The notes beneath the pieces were generated by a model. The model saw nothing but the letters and a program-made list of their open reading frames with translations. It was not told the origin of the DNA and did no database searches. From Glaciecola sp. (GTDB lineage Bacteria > Pseudomonadota > Gammaproteobacteria > Enterobacterales > Alteromonadaceae), in NCBI GenBank assembly GCA_018623155.1, contig JAAZVZ010000005.1, forward strand, positions 1 to 64,000: a stretch of DNA of 64,000 nucleotides, written 5' to 3'. The position numbers and the translations under genes are program-made. Shown here one piece after another: positions 1 to 8,872 of this stretch (its first letter is position 1; every line of letters starts with the position of its first letter).

Positions 1-177
1 GTCGCGATATTCATGATTGAGTTGTTGAGATTCCTCCAAGGAGACGATGCGAACCGTCATTTCGGCAGCGTTGAGATCAATATGCTCCAAGGTGGTTTGA
101 ATGGTTTGTTGAATTTGACCATGTTGGGGGATGTTCTGAGCATCAACCGCTATTTGTACATCTATGTCAATTGGCAT
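1..177 (-). CDS. ybeY: Endoribonuclease YbeY, N-terminal part (truncated by window edge)
   Basis: The ATG is at 177-175 and the frame stays open to base 1, giving 59 residues that begin MPIDIDVQIA and end in the segment EESQQLNHEYRD. This matches the N-terminal part of YbeY, where an N-x-x-Y-R motif precedes the strand leading to the zinc site. The metal-binding HxxxHxxxxxH motif would lie outside the window. YbeY is a metal-dependent endoribonuclease in 16S rRNA maturation and 70S ribosome quality control. It overlaps the end of ybeZ by 11 bp, in the usual miaB-ybeZ-ybeY order, so it is probably co-transcribed and translationally coupled. Confidence 0.85.
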   Translation of the reverse strand, partial: MPIDIDVQIAVDAQNIPQHGQIQQTIQTTLEHIDLNAAEMTVRIVSLEESQQLNHEYRD

Positions 178-1222
178 GATTGTCTTTGGCTGTTTGCTGG
201 GCTAGTTTTTGGGCTTTTTCTTCCGCTTTGCGTTTAGCAACTTCGGCATCATGAGTTTCATAAGCTTGCACAATACGAGCCACTACGGGATGACGAACCA
301 CGTCATGGGCATTGAAAAAATTAAATGAGATATCCTCTACGTCCTGTAAAACTTCTATTGCATGACGCAAACCCGAACGAACGCCCCGTGGTAAGTCTAC
401 TTGAGTAATGTCACCTGTGATGACCGCTTTGGAGTTAAAGCCAATACGGGTTAGGAACATTTTCATTTGCTCAGTGGTGGTATTTTGTGACTCATCTAGG
501 ATCACAAATGCGTCATTGAGTGTTCTTCCTCGCATATAGGCGAGAGGCGCAATTTCAATCACGTTGCGCTCAATGAGCTTTTCGACTTTTTCAAAACCAA
601 GCATTTCAAATAACGCATCATAGAGAGGGCGCAAATAAGGGTCGACTTTTTGTGATAAGTCACCCGGTAAAAAACCAAGTTTTTCACCAGCTTCAACGGC
701 TGGTCGAGTTAACAAAATGCGACGGATTTCTTGACGCTCTAATGCATCCACTGCGCATGCCACTGCCAAATACGTTTTACCCGTACCAGCAGGACCCACT
801 CCAAAAGCAATGTCGTTGTTGATGACATTTGCGACATATTGGGCTTGATTGGGGTTGCGCGGTTTAATGATACCGCGTTTGGTTTTAATATGAACCTGTT
901 TACCGTATGGGTTCAGCTCATCTTCGCTCACTTGGTCAAGCACGTTTGCACCTTGGATTGCAAGATGCACTTGATCCGCTGATAATTCTGGAATCACACC
1001 TTTTACGGGAGCTGTTTCTACAAATAAGCTTCTTAAGAGATCAATTGCGATGTTAGAGGCTTGGCTTTCACCTAATATCTTAAAGTGATTATTGCGGTAG
1101 GTAATTTCAACCCCCAAACGCCTTTCTAAGTGTTTGATATTGTCATCAAAGGGTCCGCATAAGCTAGCAAGACGTTTATTATCTGCTTCTAAAACAAGTT
1201 CGTTGGATTCTAAGTTACTCAA
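167..1222 (-). CDS. ybeZ: PhoH-like ATPase YbeZ
   Basis: This is a 351-residue PhoH family P-loop ATPase, the usual length for YbeZ. Walker A (GPAGTGKT) lies at residues 143-150 and the Walker B region ILDESQN around 241-247. The N-terminal 100 residues resemble the KH-like region of the family, and the C-terminal tail is rich in Lys, Ala and Glu. YbeZ is a cytoplasmic partner of YbeY in RNA and ribosome processing. It sits 18 bp downstream of miaB and overlaps ybeY, so the three genes form an operon read on the minus strand. Function beyond ATP binding is inferred from the family. Confidence 0.93.
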   Translation of the reverse strand: MSNLESNELVLEADNKRLASLCGPFDDNIKHLERRLGVEITYRNNHFKILGESQASNIAIDLLRSLFVETAPVKGVIPELSADQVHLAIQGANVLDQVSEDELNPYGKQVHIKTKRGIIKPRNPNQAQYVANVINNDIAFGVGPAGTGKTYLAVACAVDALERQEIRRILLTRPAVEAGEKLGFLPGDLSQKVDPYLRPLYDALFEMLGFEKVEKLIERNVIEIAPLAYMRGRTLNDAFVILDESQNTTTEQMKMFLTRIGFNSKAVITGDITQVDLPRGVRSGLRHAIEVLQDVEDISFNFFNAHDVVRHPVVARIVQAYETHDAEVAKRKAEEKAQKLAQQTAKDNHAN

Positions 1223-1240
1223 AAAGGCCTCTAAAACGGT

Positions 1241-2668
1241 TTATGCAATGTGTGGCGTAACAATGTTTACGCCCAAGGTATCTTGTTGTTTGGCTAGGAT
1301 ACTTTGTGGCGATACCGCAACGCGCAATCCCATATCGCTTTCACGACGTATGATGTCTCCACGCAATGAATTGGTATAGACATCGGTGATTTTGACATCG
1401 ACAAACTGCCCAATCATATCGGGCGAACCTTCAAAATTGACGACACGATTGTTTTCAGTACGTCCGGTAAGCTCCATTGGATTTTTCTTGGATGGGCCTT
1501 CGACCAAAATACGTTGCTCCGTATCCAGCATATTTCGAGCAATGCGTTGTGCAGACTGATTGATTCGGTCTTGCAAAATGTATAATCGCTGCTTTTTCTC
1601 ATCCTCGGTTACATCATCCACGATGTCAGCAGCCGGCGTTCCCGGACGAGTGGAATAGATGAAACTGAAACTTAGGTCGTAGCCAATGTCGTCGATCAAT
1701 TTCATTGTATCGCCAAAATCCTCTTGTGTTTCACCAGGGAATCCAATAATAAAATCAGAAGACATTGAAAGGTTTGGACGGATTTTTCGCAATGCGCGGA
1801 TCTTGGACTTGTATTCGAGTGCCGTATGGCCGCGTTTCATGAAATTCAAAATACGGTCTGAGCCACTTTGCACAGGGAGATGCAAATGGTCCACTAGTTC
1901 AGGTATGCTGGCGTAAGCCGCAATGATGTCATCGGTAAATTCAACTGGGTGAGAGGTTGTATAACGAATCCGGTCAATACCATCGATTGAAGCTACGAGC
2001 TCAAGTAATTCAGCAAAGCGACAAATACTCCCATCGTGATGGTCACCGCGATACGCATTGACGTTTTGTCCTAATAAATTGACTTCACGAACGCCTTGTT
2101 CAGCCAATTGTGCGATTTCGAACAACACATCGTCGACAGGGCGAGAGACTTCTTCCCCGCGAGTGTAAGGTACTACACAAAATGTGCAGTATTTAGAGCA
2201 GCCTTCCATAATTGAAACAAAGGCGGTTGGGCCCTCTGCACGAGGCTCAGGTAAGCGGTCAAATTTTTCTATTTCGGGAAACGAAATATCCACAACAGCA
2301 GGTTTCCCTTCTTTAATATCATTGATCATTTCTGGTAGGCGATGCAAAGTTTGTGGCCCAAAAATAATGTCGACATATGGCGCGCGTTGACGAATATGAT
2401 CACCTTCTTGAGACGCCACACAACCACCGACACCAATGATTAGGTCAGGGTTCGTTTTTTTGAGATTTTTCCAACGTCCGAGTTGATGAAATACCTTTTC
2501 TTGGGCTTTTTCACGAATTGAGCAGGTGTTCAGCAAGATGACATCAGCCTCTTCAGCTGTTTCAGCTGCAGAATATCCGTGTGTAGAATCGAGTAAATCG
2601 GCCATTTTTTCCGAGTCGTACTCGTTCATCTGGCAACCCCAAGTTTTGATATAGAGTTTTTGGCTCAT
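1241..2668 (-). CDS. miaB: tRNA-2-methylthio-N6-isopentenyladenosine synthase MiaB
   Basis: MiaB is a radical-SAM methylthiotransferase that adds the 2-methylthio group to i6A37 of tRNAs reading UNN codons. The N-terminal UPF0004 domain carries Cys12, Cys49 and Cys83, which bind the auxiliary cluster. The radical-SAM triad is Cys157, Cys161 and Cys164 in CSKYCTFC, and a TRAM domain follows at about residues 378-440. The chosen ATG at 2668 gives 475 residues starting [16 protein letters not shown], matching the family. An in-frame start at 2692 would only add eight non-conserved residues. It is divergent from ubiF, the same arrangement as in Escherichia coli. Confidence 0.96.
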   Translation of the reverse strand: MSQKLYIKTWGCQMNEYDSEKMADLLDSTHGYSAAETAEEADVILLNTCSIREKAQEKVFHQLGRWKNLKKTNPDLIIGVGGCVASQEGDHIRQRAPYVDIIFGPQTLHRLPEMINDIKEGKPAVVDISFPEIEKFDRLPEPRAEGPTAFVSIMEGCSKYCTFCVVPYTRGEEVSRPVDDVLFEIAQLAEQGVREVNLLGQNVNAYRGDHHDGSICRFAELLELVASIDGIDRIRYTTSHPVEFTDDIIAAYASIPELVDHLHLPVQSGSDRILNFMKRGHTALEYKSKIRALRKIRPNLSMSSDFIIGFPGETQEDFGDTMKLIDDIGYDLSFSFIYSTRPGTPAADIVDDVTEDEKKQRLYILQDRINQSAQRIARNMLDTEQRILVEGPSKKNPMELTGRTENNRVVNFEGSPDMIGQFVDVKITDVYTNSLRGDIIRRESDMGLRVAVSPQSILAKQQDTLGVNIVTPHIA

Positions 2669-2822
2669 CTGTCGTATAGACCTTGTATGCAAAGAATCGA
2701 AAACGGGGTGATTTTACAGGACATTGTTCATAAAGACTAGTATTGCGCACGGATCAGGAGTGACACATAATAGGGGTTATTACGTATAAGGAATATCATT
2801 GTTTTTCTCAGGAGTTCAGAGC

Positions 2823-3992
2823 ATGACTCAAGCAACGTATAACGCAGAATATATCGTCGTCGGTGGCGGTATGGTGGGTTCGGCTGCCGCGTTAGGATTA
2901 GCACAATTAGGCCATAGCGTAATCGTTTTGGAAGCTTTTCCTGCCAAAGAGTACTCGTCTGAGCAAGGACCTGATTTGAGAATGTCTGCTCTAGCCATGG
3001 CAAGTGTGCAATTATTGGACGATTTGGGGGCGTGGTCGCATATTCAAACCATGCGCGTGCAACCATACTCTTCCCTAGCCGTTTGGGAAGAAACTTGGGC
3101 CAAAACACAATTTGACGCGAGTGAAGTGGGTCAATCTTTGTTGGGGTATTTTGTTGAAAATCGCATTACTCAACTCGGTTTAGCACAAGCCATGCAAGCC
3201 GATGAGCACATCACTATATTGAACGACAAAGCATCCTCGATTGACTCATCTAAAGCGGTGGTAAGAACCGAATCTGGCAAACTGTTAACTGGAGATTGGG
3301 TTATCGCCGCCGACGGTGTGCATTCGCAAGTACGAAAGCAAACTGGTATTGCGACAGTAGGTTGGGAATATGACCAACAAGCGATGGGGATTAATGTGCG
3401 CAATCACTATGCTTCTGAGGAGCAAGCTCAAGCGGCGCAAGCATTGACTTGGCAAGCGTTTAAACCCTCAGGTCCTGTGGCCTTTTTACCTATGCATGAA
3501 CACTATGCTAGTTTAATTTGGTATGACTCGCCACAGCGTTTAGCAGAGCTTGAAATGATGAATCCCCAAGAACTCACCCAAGCGATTAAGGCACACTTTC
3601 CTGCTGAAGTTGGAGAATTTGAGATCTTGAATCAAGCCCGTTTTCCATTGGTGCGTATGCATGCTCAGCAGTATGTCAAAGACAAAGTGATTTTGATTGG
3701 TGATGCAGCACATGCGATTAATCCTTTAGCGGGGCAGGGCGTTAATCTCGGTTTTGCGGATGTCCGTTGTTTATTGAATGTCATTGCCGAACAAAAATCT
3801 CTCAAACGTTACTATCAGCTACCTCGACAGGCAGCAAATGCTCAAATGATGAATAGTATGGATGTTCTATATCATTTGTTCTCAAACACCAATGCGGTAT
3901 TAAAGCCATTGCGCAATTTAGGTTTGTTCTTAGCTCAACGTGGGGGTTTGGCAAAACGGCAAGTTATCAAGCATGCAATGGGTTTAAAATAA
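2823..3992 (+). CDS. ubiF: 2-octaprenyl-3-methyl-6-methoxy-1,4-benzoquinol hydroxylase (UbiF-type FAD monooxygenase)
   Basis: This 389-residue UbiH/UbiF/VisC family flavoprotein hydroxylates the ubiquinone ring. The N-terminal Rossmann motif GGGMVG is at residues 14-19. The second FAD motif GDAAHAINPLAGQG lies near residue 293, and DGVHSQVR around 164 fits the family DG motif. The ATG at 2823 is chosen because CAGGAG lies upstream and the FAD motif then starts at the usual distance; a start at 2799 is also in frame. Divergent position next to miaB, with a Met-Leu-Gln-Gln tRNA cluster nearby, mirrors the E. coli ubiF locus and supports UbiF rather than UbiH or UbiI. Confidence 0.9.
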   Translation: MTQATYNAEYIVVGGGMVGSAAALGLAQLGHSVIVLEAFPAKEYSSEQGPDLRMSALAMASVQLLDDLGAWSHIQTMRVQPYSSLAVWEETWAKTQFDASEVGQSLLGYFVENRITQLGLAQAMQADEHITILNDKASSIDSSKAVVRTESGKLLTGDWVIAADGVHSQVRKQTGIATVGWEYDQQAMGINVRNHYASEEQAQAAQALTWQAFKPSGPVAFLPMHEHYASLIWYDSPQRLAELEMMNPQELTQAIKAHFPAEVGEFEILNQARFPLVRMHAQQYVKDKVILIGDAAHAINPLAGQGVNLGFADVRCLLNVIAEQKSLKRYYQLPRQAANAQMMNSMDVLYHLFSNTNAVLKPLRNLGLFLAQRGGLAKRQVIKHAMGLK

Positions 3993-4002
3993 GGAGTTTA
4001 CG

Positions 4003-4176
4003 ATGGAAGTTTTGGTTTTACTCGGTGTATTGTTTTTGGCATTGATCATATTTATCCCTCTCATAGAAAAATCTAACCTTCGTGTTAGCGATGAAACCAG
4101 CAGTAAACTGAGTCGCTTCATCTGGCCTTTGATTATGATTATGTTAATTGTACAGTTGGTAATGCTCGCGTTTTAG
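4003..4176 (+). CDS. Small membrane protein, 57 residues
   Basis: The ATG at 4003 lies 10 bases after the ubiF stop and is preceded by AAGGAG overlapping that stop codon, so it is probably translated from the ubiF mRNA. The product has two hydrophobic segments, about residues 3-20 (EVLVLLGVLFLALIIFIPL) and 41-57, joined by a polar loop with ISKL-type charged residues. I do not recognise a family. The strong ribosome binding site and close spacing argue that it is real. Its placement suggests an inner-membrane hairpin protein, possibly linked to quinone biosynthesis, but that link is inference only. Confidence 0.6.
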   Translation: MEVLVLLGVLFLALIIFIPLIEKSNLRVSDETSSKLSRFIWPLIMIMLIVQLVMLAF

Positions 4177-4215
4177 TCTACATTTTATAAAACACACATC
4201 ATCAGGACATTATTT

Positions 4216-5073
4216 ATGCAATGGACGCTACTTGCTCTAGTTCTCATTCTCTCTCATTCAGTTTCAGCCACCTCAATCTGGCAAGTCACAGCACCGGATG
4301 GCGATACTTTATTTATTGGCGGAACAGTACATGTTTTACCCGCTTCAGAATTACCTCTGCCTCAACAGTTTAATAATATTTACGCAAACAGTGATGAATT
4401 GATATTTGAATCCGAAATGGCGTTTATGGAAAGTGCTCAATTCCAACAACTGATCATGCAAGATATGGTATTTGACGACGGTCGAACGTTTATTGATGTA
4501 CTCAAACCCGAAACGGTCGAACTGGTGAACTCATATCTTCAACAACGCAGTATTCCAGTTGAAAACTTTTTACCAATGAAGCCCTCATTATTGGGATTTA
4601 CAATCACGTTTATTGAATTACAACTTTTGGGATTAACTCAAGATGGAGTAGATAAAATATTTTTCGATAAAGCGACACAAGATAATAAAAACATTGCTTG
4701 GCTAGAATCTCCTCAAGAGCAACTGGATATGATGAATAGTATGGCACAGGGACAAGAAGACGTATTCGTATCGTATTCGGTAACAGAAACGGCGACGGCC
4801 AAGCTTGTATTAGATGGAATGTTATCCGCTTGGCGCAGTGGGGACATGAAAACCATGGCAGATGTGGGCATTGCGGATATGCCCACTGAATTTCCGCGCA
4901 TTTATGATTTACTATTGAAAAACCGGAACCAGCGCTGGATACCTCAGATTGAGACCATGTTTGCCGACGATAACACGGAATTTGTGTTGGTGGGTGTCTT
5001 GCATTTGGCGGGCGAGCACAGTGTACTGGCCATGCTCGAAAGCAAAGGGTATAAAGTCACCCAGCTACAGTAA
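4216..5073 (+). CDS. TraB/GumN family protein, secreted
   Basis: This 285-residue protein has a cleavable signal peptide (about residues 1-18, ending VSA). It then matches the TraB/GumN family: the early motif FIGGTVHVLP near residues 33-42 and the late motif VLVGVLHLAGEHSVLAMLE near 256-275. These paired GT(x)H and G(x)xHxxG motifs define the fold, which is related to erythromycin-esterase and Tiki-type metallopeptidases. In bacteria the family is mostly uncharacterised. The gene starts 40 bp after the small membrane protein and ends 4 bp from the convergent symporter. A periplasmic or lipid-facing role is inferred from the signal peptide. Confidence 0.85.
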   Translation: MQWTLLALVLILSHSVSATSIWQVTAPDGDTLFIGGTVHVLPASELPLPQQFNNIYANSDELIFESEMAFMESAQFQQLIMQDMVFDDGRTFIDVLKPETVELVNSYLQQRSIPVENFLPMKPSLLGFTITFIELQLLGLTQDGVDKIFFDKATQDNKNIAWLESPQEQLDMMNSMAQGQEDVFVSYSVTETATAKLVLDGMLSAWRSGDMKTMADVGIADMPTEFPRIYDLLLKNRNQRWIPQIETMFADDNTEFVLVGVLHLAGEHSVLAMLESKGYKVTQLQ

Positions 5074-5076
5074 ACA

Positions 5077-6480
5077 TTACCAAATCCCTTTCTCAGATTC
5101 GCCTTGGATCTCGCAGTCTCCGGCTTTGTATTCCATATCCTGCCCAGACTTGCGTTTGCTAATATAATCGCGACTGATGTTCACTATGGTGGGTGTCAGC
5201 CAGACAATTGCAATGATGTTTATAACGGTCATCAAACCGAGTGCCATATCCGCAGCGGCCCAAACTTTGGGCAGAGCAGCCATTGATCCCCACAAAATCA
5301 TGGCCAGATATCCTGCAGTATATGCCCAGCGACCGTATTTATTATCTAGTTTAAATATATGCAAGTTGGATTCGCCATAAGCATAATTTGCAACGACTGA
5401 CGTGAAAGCAAATAGAGCAATAGCAGCGGCTACGAAATCAGCACCCACGTCTCCTAAATGAAAGCTCATCGAAGTTTGCGTTAAACGTATTCCTTCCATT
5501 TGTTCGGATTGGCCGCCACCAGCGAGCAAAATAATAAATGCGGTTGCCGTACACAAAATCATCGTATCAATAAATACCCCCAGCATTTGGACATATCCTT
5601 GTGATGCGGGATGGTTAGGGTGTGGAGTAGCGGCTGCAGCAGCGTGAGGAACTGAACCAGAACCAGCCTCATTTGAGTACAACCCTCGCATAACACCGTA
5701 TTTAACCGCAGCGGCAAAAGTCCCTGCAGCGGCTTCTTCTAAACCAAACGCACCCGCGATAATCTGCCATAACACCGCTGGCAGTAAATCAATATTGATG
5801 ATGGTAATGACCAAGGCAACGGCAACATAGGCAAGCCCCATAAACGGAACAATCCATTCAGCAAAGCGCGCAATGGTTTTGAGGCCACCGACCACAATTA
5901 ATCCAGCCAAGATAATAATGACTAAGCCAGAATAGAGTGTATCGATGTTATAAGCATTGTTCAGCGCATCCGTAATAGTATTGGCTTGTACGGCTGAAAA
6001 AATAAATCCATACCCCAAAAACAGACACAGAGAGAAGATAATTGCTAACCAGGATTTGTTTAAGCCTTGTTTTATATAGTATGCAGGACCACCACGGAAC
6101 TCACCGTTGGCGTCTTTGACCTTGTAAACTTGACCTAGAACACTTTCAGCGTATCCAGTTGCCATGCCTAAAAATGCAATGACCCACATCCAGAACACAG
6201 CACCCGCACCGCCAAGAGAAATGGCTACTGCAACACCGGCAAGATTTCCGGTACCCACCCGAGCGGATAGAGAAGTACACAGTGCTTGAAATGATGAAAT
6301 ACCACGACTGTCTGAAGCGGTTGAGCCTCGAAGAAGACTGAACATGTGTTTGAAGTCAATGACTTGTAATAGACGAAGACGCCAAGTAAACCAGATGCCA
6401 GTAATCAACAGCATGTAGATCAAAATTTGGCCGTCACCCCAAAGGATGTTATTAATAAATGCAACGAGTTCGTGGATCAT
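5077..6480 (-). CDS. Alanine/glycine:cation symporter (AGCS family)
   Basis: The 467-residue protein has about eleven hydrophobic segments and is a sodium:alanine symporter (AlsT/DagA/AgcS). Diagnostic stretches are ALCTSLSARVGTGNLAGVA near residues 66-84, the GGPAYYI motif near 129-135, and MRGLYSNEAGSGSVPHAAA near 265-283. The last is the family signature containing N-E-A-G-x-G. It imports alanine or glycine across the inner membrane with Na+ (or H+). The C-terminal 30 residues are charged and cytoplasmic. It is convergent with the TraB-like gene and upstream of nothing in its own strand before the tRNA operon. Substrate choice between alanine and glycine cannot be read from sequence. Confidence 0.92.
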   Translation of the reverse strand: MIHELVAFINNILWGDGQILIYMLLITGIWFTWRLRLLQVIDFKHMFSLLRGSTASDSRGISSFQALCTSLSARVGTGNLAGVAVAISLGGAGAVFWMWVIAFLGMATGYAESVLGQVYKVKDANGEFRGGPAYYIKQGLNKSWLAIIFSLCLFLGYGFIFSAVQANTITDALNNAYNIDTLYSGLVIIILAGLIVVGGLKTIARFAEWIVPFMGLAYVAVALVITIINIDLLPAVLWQIIAGAFGLEEAAAGTFAAAVKYGVMRGLYSNEAGSGSVPHAAAAATPHPNHPASQGYVQMLGVFIDTMILCTATAFIILLAGGGQSEQMEGIRLTQTSMSFHLGDVGADFVAAAIALFAFTSVVANYAYGESNLHIFKLDNKYGRWAYTAGYLAMILWGSMAALPKVWAAADMALGLMTVINIIAIVWLTPTIVNISRDYISKRKSGQDMEYKAGDCEIQGESEKGIW

Positions 6481-6572
6481 GAAAATAGTGGACGTTTATT
6501 CTAATTATTGGAGAAGATTATAAAACAATTAGTCTATAAACGATATGCTTTGGAGAATTTCTGTGCGATTCA

Positions 6573-6648
6573 TGGCTGGGGTAGCAGGACTCGAACCTAC
6601 GAATGGCGGGATCAAAACCCGCTGCCTTACCAACTTGGCTATACCCCA
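6573..6648 (-). tRNA. tRNA-Gln (UUG), copy 1
   Basis: The minus strand folds into a complete cloverleaf of 76 nt with encoded CCA. The acceptor stem is TGGGGTA/TACCCCA, the anticodon loop is centred on TTG between GCGGG and CCCGC, and the T-loop contains GGTTCGAATCC. It is the last gene of a Met-Leu-Gln-Gln operon and is identical to the copies at 6679-6754 and 10708-10783. Confidence 0.97.
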
Positions 6649-6678
6649 GTGGATACATGAATGTGTCAAATAGAGAGA

Positions 6679-6754
6679 TGGCTGGGGTAGCAGGACTCGA
6701 ACCTACGAATGGCGGGATCAAAACCCGCTGCCTTACCAACTTGGCTATACCCCA
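6679..6754 (-). tRNA. tRNA-Gln (UUG), copy 2
   Basis: This is the same 76-nt sequence as the downstream copy, with anticodon TTG and encoded CCA. It is separated from copy 1 by 30 bp and from tRNA-Leu by 5 bp. The order Met-Leu-Gln-Gln matches the first four genes of the E. coli metT-leuW-glnU-glnW operon. Confidence 0.97.
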
Positions 6755-6759
6755 GCAGA

Positions 6760-6844
6760 TGGTGCGGAAGGAGAGACTTGAACTCTCACGCCGTGAAGCA
6801 CTGGAACCTAAATCCAGCGTGTCTACCAATTCCACCACTTCCGC
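6760..6844 (-). tRNA. tRNA-Leu (UAG)
   Basis: This 85-nt class II tRNA has acceptor stem GCGGAAG/CTTCCGC and encoded CCA. The anticodon stem CTGGA/TCCAG encloses the loop TTTAGGT, giving anticodon TAG. The variable arm is long, as expected for leucine. It is the second gene of the cluster. Confidence 0.96.
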
Positions 6845-6874
6845 ATGTCTCCGGTCATTTTACAAAAAGTAAAA

Positions 6875-6951
6875 TGGTGGCTACGGCGAGATTCGAACTT
6901 GCGACCCCATCATTATGAGTGATGTGCTCTAACCAGCTGAGCTACGTAGCC
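6875..6951 (-). tRNA. tRNA-Met (CAU), elongator type
   Basis: The minus strand gives a 77-nt cloverleaf with acceptor GGCTACG/CGTAGCC and encoded CCA. The anticodon loop is CTCATAA between CATCA and TGATG, so the anticodon is CAT. The first acceptor pair is G-C and the anticodon stem lacks the three G-C pairs of initiator tRNA, so it is the elongator. It is the promoter-proximal gene of the cluster. Confidence 0.95.
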
Positions 6952-6994
6952 ATGGTTACTTCAAGCACATTGCTGTGTCTTAGAAGTGGCGCGT

Positions 6995-7023
6995 ATTATG
7001 GACATATCGAATGCTTGCGTCAA
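6995..7023 (-). promoter_or_regulatory. Sigma-70 promoter of the Met-Leu-Gln-Gln tRNA operon
   Basis: On the minus strand TTGACG (7023-7018) and CATAAT (7000-6995) are separated by 17 bp. They are followed by a GC-rich stretch (ACGCGCC), the discriminator type found at stringently controlled stable-RNA promoters. The first tRNA begins 44 bp downstream of the -10 element. Confidence 0.75.
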
Positions 7024-7104
7024 CCTTTTTTGCTAAATAGTTGGCAAAATAAGCATCTTGTTTAAATATTGAGTAATCAGCAATATTTTATAGGATTTAC
7101 TTAT

Positions 7105-7133
7105 ACAAAAAAGGCCGGTAAAACCGACCTTTT
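7105..7133 (-). terminator. Rho-independent terminator after ychF
   Basis: On the minus strand AAGGTCGGT and ACCGGCCTT pair (one G-U) around a short A/T loop and are followed by six T residues. It lies 18 bp past the ychF stop codon and would end the pth-ychF transcript before the tRNA promoter region. Confidence 0.8.
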
Positions 7134-7150
7134 ATTGACACAAATCGTGG

Positions 7151-8242
7151 TTAAACATTAAACCGGAAGTGAATGACATCGCCGTCTTTAACGATGTAAT
7201 CTTTTCCTTCCAAACGCCATTTACCTGCGTCTTTTGCCCCTGATTCACCGTTGCACTCTACGTAGTCATCAAACCCGATGACTTCAGCGCGAATAAAGCC
7301 TTTCTCAAAATCAGTATGGATTTTCCCTGCAGCTTGCGGTGCAGTTGAACCTATTGGATACGTCCATGCGCGGACTTCTTTTACCCCAGCGGTAAAATAG
7401 GTCTCTAGAGTAAGTAAATTATAGCCACCACGGATGACCCTATTTAATCCTGGCTCATCTAAGCCCATTTCAGATAAAAACTCCGCTTTATCTTCATCTT
7501 CCAACTCAGAAATTTCCGCCTCAATGGCTGCACATACTACGACTACAACAGCGCCCTCGTTGTCGGCAATCTCACGCACTTTGTCCAAATAAGGGTTGTT
7601 TTCAAAACCATCTTCGTTGACATTGGCAATGTACATAGTGGGTTTCAATGTAAGAAGGTTCATGTAAGCAATGGCTGCATGTTCTTCTTTTTCCAAAGAA
7701 ACGCCACGTAACAATTGGCCTTCATCAAGATGTGGTTTGATTTTTTCTAAAACTTTTAGTTCGTATTTGGCATCATTATCGCCACCTTTAGCGCGTTTAC
7801 TGACACGAATAATCGCTCTATCTACACTATCCAGATCCGCCAAGGCAAGCTCAGTATTGATGACATCAATGTCTTCAGCTGGGTCAACTTTACCCGCGAC
7901 GTGGACAATGTTTTCATCGTCAAAGCAACGAACTACGTGACCAATAGCATCGGTTTCACGGATATTTGCCAAAAATTTATTACCTAAACCTTCTCCTTTT
8001 GACGCACCTTCGACCAATCCTGCAATGTCAACAAACTCCATCGTAGTCGGAATGACTTTTTGTGGATTAACAATATTGGCTAATGCGTCTAAACGAGGGT
8101 CTGGAACAGGAACAACTCCTGTATTTGGTTCAATGGTACAAAACGGAAAGTTAGCCGCTTCGATACCGGCTTTGGTTAGCGCATTAAATAAAGTGGATTT
8201 ACCAACATTTGGTAAACCAACGATGCCGCATTTAAAACCCAT
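7151..8242 (-). CDS. ychF: Redox-regulated ribosome-associated ATPase YchF (OLA1 family)
   Basis: The 363-residue protein is a full-length Obg-like ATPase. The P-loop GLPNVGKST is at residues 9-17. The switch region shows the expected [17 protein letters not shown] near residues 72-88. The NxxE motif in place of NKxD (NVNEDG near residue 203) is the feature that makes YchF prefer ATP. A C-terminal TGS domain ends in [10 protein letters not shown]. YchF binds ribosomes and affects oxidative stress responses. It is 40 bp downstream of pth in a conserved pth-ychF pair and is followed by a terminator. Confidence 0.97.
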   Translation of the reverse strand: MGFKCGIVGLPNVGKSTLFNALTKAGIEAANFPFCTIEPNTGVVPVPDPRLDALANIVNPQKVIPTTMEFVDIAGLVEGASKGEGLGNKFLANIRETDAIGHVVRCFDDENIVHVAGKVDPAEDIDVINTELALADLDSVDRAIIRVSKRAKGGDNDAKYELKVLEKIKPHLDEGQLLRGVSLEKEEHAAIAYMNLLTLKPTMYIANVNEDGFENNPYLDKVREIADNEGAVVVVVCAAIEAEISELEDEDKAEFLSEMGLDEPGLNRVIRGGYNLLTLETYFTAGVKEVRAWTYPIGSTAPQAAGKIHTDFEKGFIRAEVIGFDDYVECNGESGAKDAGKWRLEGKDYIVKDGDVIHFRFNV

Positions 8243-8282
8243 GAGTCATTCCTCAAATTACGTCACAAAACAAGCTGAACGT

Positions 8283-8867
8283 CTATTCAGCATTAAAGCT
8301 GTGCAGACGTTGCTGTGCAGTGACTAAGTCGTCTTTTAATAATATTTCAGTACAACGAATTGCTTCATCAATACTGGCGTCAATTTTGGCTTGTTCGGTT
8401 TGTGGCGCTTTCCCCAAGACATGCCCAGTCACTTTATTTTTATGACCAGGATGACCAATACCAATCCGCAAACGATAAAAGTCTTTCTGATTGCCAAGAC
8501 TACTGACAATATCACGAATTCCGTTTTGCGTAGAGCTACCACCTACTTTGAATTTAGCCACCCCAGGAGGTAGGTCTAATTCATCGAACGCGACTAAAAT
8601 GTTTGCCACATCAATCTTGTAAAAGTTGGCGATGGCGGCAACTGACTTACCACTGCGATTCATAAATGTCGTAGGGTAGAGGAGACGCACATCTTGACCC
8701 GCGATCCGAGTACGACCGGTGAGTCCAAAAAACTTTGCTTCAGGAGAGAGAGAACAGCCAAAGGTTTTGGCTAAAGATGAGACAAACATTTCACCCGCAT
8801 TGTGCCGAGTGTTTTGATATTCGGGGCCTGGATTACCCAGGCCCACGATAAGTTGGATCTTAGTCAA
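8283..8867 (-). CDS. pth: Peptidyl-tRNA hydrolase
   Basis: The enzyme recycles peptidyl-tRNAs that drop off the ribosome. The 194-residue protein has the family motif [17 protein letters not shown], with Asn12 and catalytic His22, and the FDELDLPPG motif near residue 94-102 with the catalytic Asp. Length equals that of the E. coli enzyme. It begins 5 bp after the rplY stop and is followed by ychF, a common gammaproteobacterial order. Confidence 0.96.
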   Translation of the reverse strand: MTKIQLIVGLGNPGPEYQNTRHNAGEMFVSSLAKTFGCSLSPEAKFFGLTGRTRIAGQDVRLLYPTTFMNRSGKSVAAIANFYKIDVANILVAFDELDLPPGVAKFKVGGSSTQNGIRDIVSSLGNQKDFYRLRIGIGHPGHKNKVTGHVLGKAPQTEQAKIDASIDEAIRCTEILLKDDLVTAQQRLHSFNAE

Positions 8868-8872
8868 CGGTC

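Noticed and set aside
13-237. Plus-strand ORF of 74 codons at the left edge
   Set aside because: It lies opposite the ybeY start and the ybeZ end, has no ribosome binding site and no recognisable protein; it is a shadow.
6518-6918. Overlapping ORFs across the tRNA cluster, with the repeated peptide MAGSKPAALPTWLYP
   Set aside because: These are translations of the duplicated tRNA-Gln genes and their neighbours, not proteins.
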